Assembly: GCA_014529385.2 (NCBI GenBank)
Contig: CM043962.1
Coordinates: forward strand, 120,923,970 to 120,987,969
Reading direction: 5' to 3'
DNA length: 64,000 bases
Source of the DNA: Adiantum capillus-veneris
Taxonomy: Eukaryota; Streptophyta; Polypodiopsida; Polypodiales; Pteridaceae
Shown here piece by piece: positions 21,378 to 31,476 of this stretch (positions within the stretch are counted from its first letter, which is position 1; every line of letters starts with the position of its first letter). Under the pieces are notes generated by a model. The model made no database searches. It was not told the DNA's origin and saw nothing but the letters and a program-made list of their open reading frames with translations. The translations under genes were made by a program, and so were the position numbers.

Positions 21378-24118
21378 GACTCTCTCAGAACTCTCAAGAC
21401 AGTCCTTGACAAGCCCACTTTAGCTAAGTGCAACTTATCCCTTGCTGCCCTTGATCAGGTCTCTCAAAAGTCAGGAATTTGTGACTTTTTTGGTTTCTGA
21501 AAACTAGTTATGGGTACCTTAAAAGTTTGGAATTAGGAAACATGGTAAAATTCGACTCAATTTAGAGTTGTGTATCAAAAGTTAGAGCACTTTTAGTGAA
21601 CTGCACTTGAAACAACACTCAAAACAGTCTCAGGACCAGAACATAGGAACTTTGGCTTGTATCTTGGTCTTCAGAAGGTATTTTTAGCTCAAACTTGAGA
21701 TTTGGGATGTACTCAAGTATATCTACAAGATCACCAAGTCAGATACTCCCACTATGCTGAGAGGCACATGGATTGCGATCCATGTTCCCTGTCAGATTTT
21801 TTTCTCCAAATTTTTATTGTGTGTAGACAAGGTCATGTGTAGCAGGCTCTGTACCGATTTTTAGCAAATTTTGAGGTTGAGGTACATGGATCGCGATCCA
21901 TGTTCAACCACATATGGACTTGTCCTCTTAGGAGTTTGTTCCTGACTATGTCCACAAGCTAAATCTCAAATCTTTTTGGATTTGGACTTGTTTTGATAGG
22001 TCAAATTGCCAACACTAGGTCTGTACTGCGGTTTTCAGTGTGTCACCTGTTTTGCTCTCTTTTGACCCAAATTGGCTCATTTTTTTCCAAAACTGGACTT
22101 GGGGATATGTTTCCTTATGTATGCACTACTGATCTAGAAAGTTTTAGGTCAAGCTGTCACTATGGGAACATGGATCGTGATCCATGTTTGGAGCCCAAAT
22201 TGACTTCTCTTGGTATCATCAAATTCACCATGCTTAGGAGACCCTATGGTGTCAAAATTTTTGAAAATGGACCTCTGGATTGAAAGTGTCAGTTCTGGCA
22301 CTTTGTCAGCATTCTTGATAGTTCTGTGCTTTTGGATGGGTTTTTGATATCCAAATTTAGTTTTGAGAAGACCACTAGATTCCTTGTGATGTCCTCTAGC
22401 TATGGTGCAAGTTTGGTATTAGTCTGTGACAAAGGAACATGGATCGCGATCCATGTATCTACGTGTCAGATTGCACTGAAACTTGGCACACAGCTTCCCC
22501 TTGGTCCACTGATCACTGCTATGTGGTTTTTATGTGATTTGGACTTGTTTAGGTCAAGCAAAAGTCAATCCCTAAGTCTGTTTTAGGGTCTTCCTATTTG
22601 AACGGCTTTTGGCTCTTTTCACCCAATTTTTGAACTTTTTTGACAAAAATTCTTTGGGGACTTTTGTTCACAATGGTCTTTGCTACAGGCTTGAAAAGTT
22701 TCTTTCCAAAAATTCCTTTGGGGTACATGGATCGCGATCCATGTTCCACCACTTTTGGATATGAATTTTTGGTGTGCTAATAGCTTATGATGTTTGTAGC
22801 TTGCTCCACAAAGTTTTTTTTGAATTTGGATCAGTTTGGCCCTACCAAATTTGACTTCTACAGTCTGTTATGGCAGTTTTGACAATGTTCTATTTTTGGC
22901 TCTTTTGACCACTTTTTACAACTTTTTTGCATATGGTTCTTTTGGGAAAAGTGTTTGTCTATGTGTCAGCTATCCACTACTCAAATCTCATCCAAAAAAA
23001 ATTTATAAGGTACATGGATCACGATCCATGTTTGGAAGCCAAACTGGCATTTCTTGGTACCATCAGAATCAGCATGTTTACTAGATGCTATGGTATCAAA
23101 ATTTTTGGATTTGGACCAGTTTTTGTCATTCAAAAGCAAGTTTTTCTGTTTGTCTTGCAGTTTTTGACTAGTTTCTGTATTTGGCTATTTTGACCAACTT
23201 TTTTTAATTTTTTGACATGATGCCTTTTGGGAAATTTGTTCCAAATGATATCAGGGATGCACTTGTCAAATATCAGTCCCAAATGACAAAAAGGTACATG
23301 GATCGCGATCCATGTTTGGAAACATTTTTTTATGAATTTTGTTCTGTAGGTTCTCTATGCCCTATAGAAGCCAAATCTCACCCCTTTTTGAATTTGGATC
23401 CCAAAATCTCAAGATTTGCCCAATTTTGTGTCTGAAATGCCTATTTTGCTGTTTTTGCCCTAACAGACAATTTTGATGTGATTTTTGAGTTTTTCTTTCA
23501 AGCAAACTTGATCAGAGCAGTTTCCCAATGATGTACACTATAACTGGTCACTTTTCACCAAAAATGGTTTTTTAGGGTACATGGATCGCGATCCATGTTC
23601 CCCATAGATTCTTGCCCAACTTTCCAGATTGATTCTAGAGAGTATGTTGATGCCCTTGATCCACAAATTTTTGAATTTGGATCACTTTTGAGGTCTCTAC
23701 CATCAAATTTTCAGAATTTCAGAGTTATGGTCATTTTGACCAAAATATGGTTTTCACCCTTTTTACCCTCAATCTTTTAGCCCAAATTTGATGGAGGTAG
23801 TTTCTACTTACCCTACTCCTAAGTACTGAAATGGAACATGAAAAAAAAAATGGTACAAAATAAAGTCGAAACGGAAAACGAAACAGCACTCTGAAAGCAT
23901 AAAGAAAATCGAAGAATGAAATGGTTTTGGCTATCTCACTCACAACTCTCTTTACTTCTCAAGATAGATCTAGCAAGTCCTTGACTTCTAGATTCTATCA
24001 AGCACTGAACCCCATGTCTAGCTGCTTCACTGATAATGTGTAAACGGAATGGAGAGACAAATCTTAGAAAAAGAACTCTCTAAAAACGCACTAGGTCACT
24101 CACCATCTAAGGATCATA
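21378..24118 (-). other. Element D 5' leader with eight-copy palindrome array
   Basis: 2.7 kb of AT-rich non-coding DNA between PBS and gag. It holds eight copies of ACATGGATCGCGATCCATGT (perfect or with one base changed) starting at 21766, 21884, 22168, 22437, 22725, 23012, 23296 and 23579. Intervals are 118, 284, 269, 288, 287, 284 and 283. Each is preceded by GGTAC, GGAAC or GGCAC. Sequence between them is a diverged tandem repeat: text after copies 3 and 6 ('ttggagcccaaattgacttctcttgg') aligns closely. As RNA each copy could form an 8-bp hairpin with a CGCG loop. Function unknown. Confidence 0.9.
21766..23598. repeat. Array of eight 20-bp palindromes, ~284-bp period
   Basis: Coordinates: 21766-21785, 21884-21903, 22168-22187, 22437-22456, 22725-22744, 23012-23031, 23296-23315, 23579-23598. 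Copies 2, 4, 5, 7 and 8 are perfect; copy 1 (GATTGCGATC), copy 3 (GATCGTGATC) and copy 6 (GATCACGATC) each have one change in the core. Intervening DNA is much less conserved than the palindromes. Confidence 0.95.
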
Positions 24119-24136
24119 TCCCTGGCAACGACGCCA
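24119..24136 (-). promoter_or_regulatory. Element D primer-binding site (tRNA-Asp type)
   Basis: Plus strand TCCCTGGCAACGACGCCA differs at two positions from TCCCCGGCAACGGCGCCA, the plant tRNA-Asp 3' end, which G matches perfectly. One spacer base separates it from the 5' LTR. Confidence 0.85.
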
Positions 24137-24137
24137 A

Positions 24138-25039
24138 TGTTAGCGGGTCGCCATGACATGGACGTCTGCAGCATAGCTTTCTGGTACTAACATAATGTCA
24201 AGACTCAGGGAAAGTGACTCGGATGGGGCACGGAAACTCTATGAGATCGTCAATCTCATGAAGTGAACCGTAACAAGCAAACACAACAACTCTACAAGCA
24301 AACCAACACTCAATGATTAGGGAAATCTGCCTATGTCCTTTCTCACAGCTCTAGGTCATCATGCCATTTTGGCACTCGAACGGACTCGAAATGCAACAAA
24401 ACTTTAGGAGGAGGTGTATGACACCTAGGAGCACTATCCTGGCAAGTTTGGTTGCAATCCAACAAGGTACCAAAATCACGATCCATCACGAAATAGGTCA
24501 TGAAAGTGCAACAGAACATGCCAAAAATGTCGTCCTATGGTCTAAGAACACTCTCCTATGGTCAAAACGACAATAAACAATGATTTAAGCACTCAAATCT
24601 ACATTTATAGCTCATAGACACATAGTCGAGAACCACAACAAAACTGACAATGCTTACACTTAAATTAAAGAGCAAAGACAGAGGAACACAATGCAAGTTT
24701 AGAAATTGAAAACAGATAGCTGCGTCGATTACAAGTTTAGAGCAGCTCCTAGCTTGAGCGTACATTTTTTGAGCTCCCACTCCTTCTCAAAATAAGCCCC
24801 TTTTCACATTACAAATATCGACCTTTATACCTAGGGCTTTCTAAATGGCCAGTGGCCGATTCACATGTACCTTTATAATCGTCATTGACAGAATTACAAC
24901 TCAGGAAATTGACTATAACTCTGGAATCAGGATTTATAAAGAGTATTACTACACTAGCTCGGCAAAATAATAAACTATAAATGTGGTGTCCGGCTACGTG
25001 TCCAGCCAGTTGGGTGCCCGTTTGATCTGTCCTCAAATA
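24138..25039 (-). mobile_element. Element D 5' LTR
   Basis: Pairs with 13786-14698. By eye about 6-7% of the first 230 bases differ, including a small indel at CCGCGACGGACG versus CCATGACATGGACG. The terminal CA has become TA. It also carries the LTR copy of the palindrome after GGTACC (24466-24490). Confidence 0.85.
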
Positions 25040-25815
25040 GTAGCAAAGTGTGTAAGACTAAAAATGCCAAGATTTCTCTCTCTTGGTTGACCCCTCTTGC
25101 TTTTTTCTCATGCTGGCCTCTTATTGGCTCCTGCAAAGCTTAGCCAATCACAAAATAGAAGCATAATTGATAGCCTTGTGACATGTGTCCCCTTTACCCT
25201 TTTGTGAGAGCTTTAAGTAATTAAATAATTCATCTAAACTCTCATTGGACCTTTTTATCTTTTGGCCAATAAGAATCAGGCAAGCCATTGGGTTGCTCGA
25301 TGCTCATTGGACCCCTTGGTAGAGTGTCCAATAGTATTCTAGGGATCTTAACTTCTATTGTTCTTTTATCAAGCATTTTTAAATTGATTAGACTAAATTT
25401 ACTCTAGTCTAATTCTCATTGGTCCACCTCTATGGCCATACAATAGGATTTGAGAGAAGATTGGGAGCAACTGGGCTAGGAGCCTGACATGTGTCTAGTA
25501 TTCCCTTTGTGTAAAGGGGGAGCTTTGGAGTGTGTGTGTGTGTGTTTCTCTCTCATCCCCTACAATAAGGGCTTGCTCCCTCCTTCCTAGGGAGGTGGGA
25601 AGACTTTTTAGTCTTCCCATGACCATCCAATATTTCCCCTACTTTGGCCTTTGGACAATACAATTAAAATTATGAACTTTAGCCTATGGAAGTCTGAATG
25701 GGGTTGAACCTTAGGTCTTTTAGGCCCCATTGAAGCACATTGCTCTTTTGCATACTGTCCCCCTTTGGATCCCTATTTTCCCTCCTTTGGATCCCTAACA
25801 GAGATCGGTCTGACA
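25040..25815 (-). mobile_element. A2 LTR, right part
   Basis: Continues the El-1-type LTR after element D (compare 1968-2660: 'gacccctcttgctt...', 'ggatccctattttccctcctttggatccc'). The last ~100 bases of the LTR are missing; the text stops near GGTCTGACAG and passes straight into B's integrase. One deletion removed the LTR terminus plus about 100 bp of integrase. Confidence 0.75.
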
Positions 25816-25821
25816 GAAATC

Positions 25822-26809
25822 AATTTTCTCTTCGGCCATCCGTTTGTGGGTGATAGACCAAAGAGAAATTCAATCTTGTACCTAGATTTTCAAAGAGACC
25901 TTTCCAAAACTAATTGGTCATTCTAGGATTTTTAACTGACACAATGGATGTTGGCAATCCATGGTGTTTGAAAATCTGAGATCTGAAGAGAGTTGCCATT
26001 TGGTGTGCCTTAATAGTCTTTTTGATAGGAATAAAGTGTGCTTGCTTGCTAAACCTATTGACTATTGTCCATATTCCCATATTCCCATGGATAGACTTGG
26101 TTAATCCAAATATGAAATCCATGGATATACTCTCCCATAGTGGATTTGGGATAGGTAATGGTTGGAGTAATCCAGGTTGCTTACCTCTATCATACTTAGT
26201 CTTTTGGCATACTACACATTTTGAAACATTCTCTTGTATGTCCACTTTCATGGTAGGCCAATAGAAGTACGTTTCTACTCCTCGGAGAGTGGACTGAATT
26301 CCTCTATGTCCCACATAGGGAGGATCATGGGATTCATACATGACTTTCTCACGAAGGGAGTGGGTAACACATAGCCTATTTCCATGGAGAAGATAACCAT
26401 TCTGCAAGGTGAATGGTTCCTCTTTCTTCCCCAAAGCAAGGGCTGACATTATGTCTCTAAAGTGAGGGTCAATAGCATACTCATCTATCATAGAAGATAG
26501 ATCATTGTGAGTTGCTACAGACACCGCATTAACTTTTGGTCTTCGTGAAAGTGCATCGGCCACTTGATTGTGCTTAGCAGCAATGTGAGCAATATGAAAA
26601 TTAAATTGCGAAAGAAAATTCGTCCACCTCATTTGTTTGTCGGAAAGCTTGGTTTGCGTCATGAAGTACTTGAGACTTTGGTGGTCGGTTCGTAGAATAA
26701 ATGGAGTCCCCAATAAATAGTGCTTCCATGTGTCTAGGGCATGTAGAACAGCTAAAAGATCTTTCTCATAAATGCCCAAGGCGCGTTCATCCGAGCCTTC
26801 GGCTCTCAT
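25822..26809 (-). pseudogene. Element B RNase H and integrase N-terminal part
   Basis: 299-codon frame plus its 3' continuation. It has RNase H residues in YEKDLLAVLHAL, LRTDHQSLKYF and QVADALSRRP. The H2C2 zinc-binding module follows (HDPPYVGHRG ... CVVCQKTK), then the integrase core start SMDFIFGL and FSKQAHFIP. After a stop the frame picks up FWKGLFENLGTRLNFSLVYHPQTDG. Integrase resumes at 13112 beyond the A2/D insertion. Confidence 0.85.
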
Positions 26810-27672
26810 ATGCTATGGCATGCCCTTCTTGAATCAAGACTGCTCCAAGGAAATCACCACAAGCATCAGATTGGACCTCAAATGGCTTTGAGAGATCCGG
26901 AAGCATGAGGATTGGTTGGGAGGTAAGCTTCTCCCGGAGCTTGTCAAAAGCATGTTTCTCCTTAGCAGTCCATGAATACTTAACGTTCTTCTTTGTTAAG
27001 TCATGTAATGGTCCTATTATTTGAGAGAATTTTGCTATGAAGAGCCTATAGTATGCACACATACCAATAAAGCTTCTTAGCTCATGTAGATTCCTTGGAT
27101 TAGGCCATGCTTTTATTACATCTAACTTTGATGGATCCATACGGATACCATCTTGAGAGATAATATGACCTAAGTATTGAATCTCTTGAAGGAAAATTTT
27201 CCTTATCTTTTGGTTGACTCAAAAGCTTGTTCTCCCTTAGTACTTGGAGTAGATAATGATATCATCAAAGAACACTCCAGTGAATTTCGGTAAGGTCCTA
27301 AAATTCTCTCCATTAATTGATTGAACATGGATGGTGCATTAGTCAAGCCAAAAGGCACGACTAGATATTTTTAAAGACCAAACATTGTACAAAACGCTGT
27401 CTTTAGGATATCTTCATCCACTATCCTTATTTGATGATAGCCACTTTTAAGTCAATCCAACTAAAGTAGGTAGAGCCTTAAAGCTTATCAAACAGATCTT
27501 CTATCCGAGGCACAAGAAATCTATTTTTGATAGTGATATGGTTTAGTGTTCGATAGTCCACACACATACGATATGTACCATCTTTCGTTTGCACTAAAAG
27601 GATTGGAGAACAAAAGGGAGAGAAGCTAGGCCTCACCATCCCTTTATCTACCAATTGTTGTACTTGCCTCAC
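26787..27672 (-). pseudogene. Element B reverse transcriptase
   Basis: Pieces in several frames: [16 protein letters not shown] and [18 protein letters not shown] (27478-27672); the palm aspartates in VFFDDIIIYS (near 27250); then YLGHIISQDGIRMDPSKL, LRSFIGMCAYYR and the RNase H start FEVQSDACGDFLGAVL (26787-27140). FFDD in place of YVDD is normal for chromovirus-like gypsy RTs. At least three frameshifts or stops break it. Confidence 0.8.
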
Positions 27673-28330
27673 GATAGATTATTGCGAGTTGCTGTGGATA
27701 CTGCATTCACTCTCGGTCGTCTTGAGAGTGCATTGGCCACTTGATTATGCTTGCCAGCAATGTAAAGCTTTCGTGAGGCCTGAATAGCTTCTCCATCAGA
27801 CGGTTAAATGTGGTTGGTGCATTGGTCAAGCCAAAAGGCATGAAAATGTACTCGTAAAGAACAAATGTAGTGCAAAATGCGGTCTTTACAATGTCTTGAT
27901 CAACTATCCTTATTTGATGGTAGCCACGTTTTAGGTCAATCCTATTGAAGTAGGTCGACCCTTGTAGCTTATCAAATAGGTCTTCTACCGGGGAACGAGA
28001 AACCTATTCTTGATACTGATCCTATTCAGTGCTCTATAGTCGACACACATACAATAGGTGCCATCTTTCTTTTGCACTAATAACACTGGTGAACAAAATG
28101 GAGATGAGCTAGGCCTAACCATGCCTCTCTCAACTAACTCATGCACTTGTTGCATAATCTCCTGTTGTTGAGCTTGAGAAACTCTGTTTTATTAGGCGGT
28201 AAGCTTCTTGGAAGAAGCTCAATTGCATGGTCGTCATCCCCTCGTTTGGGAGGTAGATCACAAGGGATGTCGTCAATAAAAACATCTCGGAATCCCTTGA
28301 TGAACTTGGATAACTCTAATTCCTTTTGAT
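27673..28330 (-). pseudogene. Second, rearranged RT/RNase H fragment in element B
   Basis: This repeats the RT amino-terminal region (VHELVERGMVRPSSSPFC, TYCMCVDYRALN, GYHQIRIVDQD-like text, 'FGL.NAP') already present at 27140-27672 but in a diverged copy. It then jumps near 27780 to a short RNase H piece (HCWQA.SSGQCTLK, the 'AGKHNQVANALS' region out of frame) before the first RT begins. The order RT-RNaseH-RT is not normal and suggests template switching or recombination between related copies. Confidence 0.65.
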
Positions 28331-28903
28331 TGGTTATATCTTCTTTTGCTAAAACATTAGGTTCATCTTGAGAATCTTTAACAAAAATATGTACACGGAA
28401 ATAGAGCTCTTTATTGACTTATTGAAAGCTTGCTTATGTACAATAGGTATGGTACTACCCAATTCCTCAATGTTATTCTAATCTCTTGGTTATTGTTAGC
28501 TATGTTAATTAAACTTATTTGTTTGCTTATAGTGTACTCTTTGGCAATTTAAAACCTTAGTTGCTAATCCTTTTAGCTTTTTGAAAATCAGCACTTATAT
28601 ATACCCACGGCTCAAATTGGTTAATTATAGAGAGTAGTGGAGTGGGTCTAATATTGTAGAGTTGCCGACAAATAGCTACTTTCAGACTTCTTATGGCTCA
28701 ATAATGGTAAAGCCGTAGGCAAGTCTAAAACGACTCCATTATTAAGACCAAAGCTCTCGAGGTGTGCCCCATATCCCACATAGTGGGCTCAATAAAAATG
28801 ATTATAGATCCCAGTCCCACTTACCCTAATATAATTAACAAAATCAACCATCGATAGGCTACTTACGGACCTCTCTTTTTAAGCAAGAAAAGAGAAACCA
28901 AAT
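28331..28903 (-). other. Element B leader with deleted gag-protease
   Basis: Text near 28340-28470 matches the protease-RT spacer of C (34230-34360). It is joined near 28490 to leader sequence matching C at 36118-36520, so gag and protease are gone. No reading frame. Confidence 0.6.
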
Positions 28904-28915
28904 GCTCTGATACCA
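28904..28915 (-). promoter_or_regulatory. Element B primer-binding site (initiator-Met tRNA)
   Basis: GCTCTGATACCA on the plus strand, a perfect 12-base match to the initiator tRNA-Met 3' end, one base from the LTR. Confidence 0.92.
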
Positions 28916-28916
28916 A

Positions 28917-30293
28917 TGTAATGGAAATGGCCTATGAACTTTGAGAGTAGCGGAATTAAGAAACTTAGAAAATTCATTTTTGTGAGATTACTTTGAGAGC
29001 ATAGAGGGTGAACTTAATTGATGGTAGCAACATAAACATAGTACTTGATTAACTTGGCATTAACTATCCCAAGCCTTAGTTCCAACGCCTCAAACAACTT
29101 CGAAGGTGGAGAGATATAGCAGGGAATGAGGGTAGGGAAGAGGAAGAAGAAACATTTCATAGAAGAAATAAATAGTTCCTCACTTATCATCACTCTTCTT
29201 GCTAGCATACATAATAGCATAGTAATGAAGATGGAGAAGATGGCAAGATTAAGCATTGAAACATGGCATTTCGTTGGATTTGAATTTCATAACCAAGAGT
29301 GTTGGTGTAGGCTCTCAACTTCTCTACTAGCTTGGAGAAGGAGATGGAGCTCTTGCACTTTGCACTTCACATAATGAGAGTGTGTGTGAGTGTGTATGGG
29401 AGTGTATACCCCCCAAGTAGTCCCCCTTCTTGCTTTGGTCGACCCCCCCTTGTAGCTCATGCTTGAAGTTCATTGGACCCCTGCAAGCCTGGCCAATCAC
29501 ATGTAGATGCATAACAAGCAACAAGGGTAGTCTTGGGCCAAGTGTACCCATTTCCCCTTTGAGAGAGAGAGGACTTGCCAAATGCAAAAACAAATAATTA
29601 AATTAACTATTTTATCATTAGACCCCTTGGGAGGCCAACCAATAGGCTTTAGGCATACCATGAGGGAAACATGAGGAGGAGCTTGACAAGTGTCCTATTT
29701 GCTTTCTTTGTACCAAGCTTGCCTTGTGTCATGGTGTGTGTGTTCTCTCTCATCCCCCTAGCTTTAGGGCTGGCCCCCTCTCTTGTAGGGATTGGATTTG
29801 ACTTTTTGAACACCTTAACCTCAAGCACCTTAGTCAGCAAGCATGACAAAGCACCTCAAGCTTGGGTAGTGTTCCCACAAGCACCTCAAGCTCCCTACTC
29901 AGCAAGTATGACAAGCACCTCAAGCATTTTAGTCAAGAAGCACGACAAGCACCTCAAGCACCTTAGTCATCAAGCACGATAAGCACCTCAAGCTTGGGTC
30001 GGGTTCCCCTTTCAAGCTCAGTCCTAGCTTATTACTTAAGGTCAAAGGACTTTCTAACCTTTGAAGGTCTTTAGTGAATCTAACCCTAAGGTCTTTTAAG
30101 CTCCATTGGCTAGCCTTGCTCTTTGACAGAAGATCTCTCCTTTGGACCCCGTTACCATTGGCCCCATGTTGAGATAGATTTGTAAGCACATGTCTATATT
30201 CTAACCCTTGTTTCTATTTATTCTCCCATATTAGATGATCAATTTAATATGAGAAACTTATTTGGGTTGGTTAGATATCAGATTTTTATAACA
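28917..30293 (-). mobile_element. Element B 5' LTR
   Basis: 1377 bp. Pairs with 11028-12575; it starts TGTAATGGAAATGG and ends TTTATAACA, followed by TSD CCGGA. It lacks the ~210-bp block kept in the 3' LTR, deleted between 'aacttggca' and 'ttaactatccc'. By eye 3-6% of aligned bases differ. Confidence 0.85.
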
Positions 30294-31463
30294 CCGGATT
30301 TTTTTGGGAGCCGGTCCCCCCTCCAAAAGGCTTTTGTATTATAGATTCTCCCATGATGAGAGACTTGGTACAATACAAGCTTTGTGTTCCTTAAGACCTA
30401 ATCGATACAATGAAGATGGAAAAATTCATGCATCAAAATCATACCCTTAATAAACTTAATGAAAGCATTAACTTATCCCAGGCCTTAGTCCCAAGACCTG
30501 AAACACCTTCAAAGGTGGAGAGAGCTAGTAGGGAATGAGGATAGGGAAGAGGAAGAAGAAGTAACATACGAGAAAGAAGTACCTTCCTCGCCATAGATTA
30601 CTCTTGTAGCTTAGCTTAGCATAGTAATATAGATGGTAGAGAAGATGAGCATTCCATTGAAGCTTGGCTCTTGGTTGGATTTGCATTCCATAGCCAAGAG
30701 TTGTTGGTGTAGGCTCTCAACTTCTCAAGCTTGGAGAAGGAGATGGAGTTCTTTGCTTCACACCATCAAAGTGTGTATGTGAGAATGAGAATAAGGATGC
30801 CTAGGAGATGGAGTTCTTTGCTTCACACCATCAAAGTGTGTATGCGAGAATGAGAATAAGGATGCTCATTTGGGCAAGTGTCCTCTTTTCCCTCTTTGAG
30901 ACAACTTAGAGCTTAATTATTTAAATAAATGCATCTAAATTCTCATTGGACCCCTTTAAAGCCCATCCAATAGGATTCAAGCACATCATGAGGGAAAAAT
31001 GGGGAGGATCTTGACATGTCTCTTTTATGCTTCATGTTTGAATTGAACACTTCAAGCACCTTAGTCATTTAAGCATGACAATATTTTATGCCTCTTGAGA
31101 GATCATGTTTGAATTGAACACTTTAAGCACCTTAGTCATTTAAGCATGACAAGCACCTCAAGCTTGGGCAAGATTCCCACAAACACCTTAAGCACCTTAG
31201 TCAGCAATCACGACAAGCACCTCAATCTTGGGTAGGGTTTCCACCTCAAGGTCAGTCCCAGCTTGCTTAAGGTCCTAGGTCTAAGGACTTTTAACACTAA
31301 CCTTTGGAGGTCTTTGATGAAGCTAACCCTAAGGTCTTTTAAGATCAATTACATGCACATGTCTATATTCTACCTCTTGTTCCCATTCATCTCCCCCATA
31401 TTAAATGATCAGTTCAATATGAGAAAGTCTTTTTGGAATATGTAGATGTTAGATTTTATGACA
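30294..31463 (-). mobile_element. Element C 3' LTR, right part
   Basis: Resumes C's LTR after element B (compare 36728-37675). It includes a 65-bp tandem duplication (30738-30802 and 30803-30867, 'aggagatggagttctttgc...') and the AAGCACCT minisatellite. It ends TTTTATGACA at 31463. Confidence 0.8.
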
Positions 31464-31476
31464 TCACCTCTCCCTT
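31464..31476 (-). promoter_or_regulatory. Element C polypurine tract
   Basis: Minus strand AAGGGAGAGGTGA directly precedes the LTR start TGTCATAAAA. This is the expected place for plus-strand primer formation. Confidence 0.7.

Larger units (their letters stand above)
13786..25039 (-). mobile_element. Element D: non-autonomous gypsy with gag and protease only
   Basis: LTRs are 13786-14698 (913 bp) and 24138-25039 (902 bp), starting TGTTAGCGGG and ending CAAACA/CAAATA on the plus strand. Near-identical target duplications are GTAGA (13781-13785) and GTAGC (25040-25044). The PBS matches tRNA-Asp. From the 5' end the order is a 2.7-kb leader with a palindrome array, gag, zinc knuckles, a protease with D-S-G, a second retropepsin-like region, and a tryptophan-motif region. 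No RT, RNase H or integrase is found anywhere in the 9.4-kb interior. LTRs, gag and protease are homologous to autonomous element G, so D was probably mobilised in trans. Confidence 0.85.
11028..30293 (-). mobile_element. Element B: gypsy inserted into C's 3' LTR
   Basis: LTRs are 11028-12575 and 28917-30293, both beginning TGTAAT and ending ACA. Five-base target duplications CCGGA flank it exactly (11023-11027 and 30294-30298). The PBS is the canonical GCTCTGATACCA complement at 28904-28915. Coding remains are integrase, RNase H and RT; gag and protease are deleted. The integrase is interrupted by LTR A2 with element D inside it. Confidence 0.88.

Noticed and set aside
21766-23598. CRISPR-like regularly spaced repeats
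   Set aside because: The repeats are palindromes ~284 bp apart inside a plant retrotransposon leader with homologous, diverged spacers. This is neither CRISPR architecture nor a prokaryotic context.
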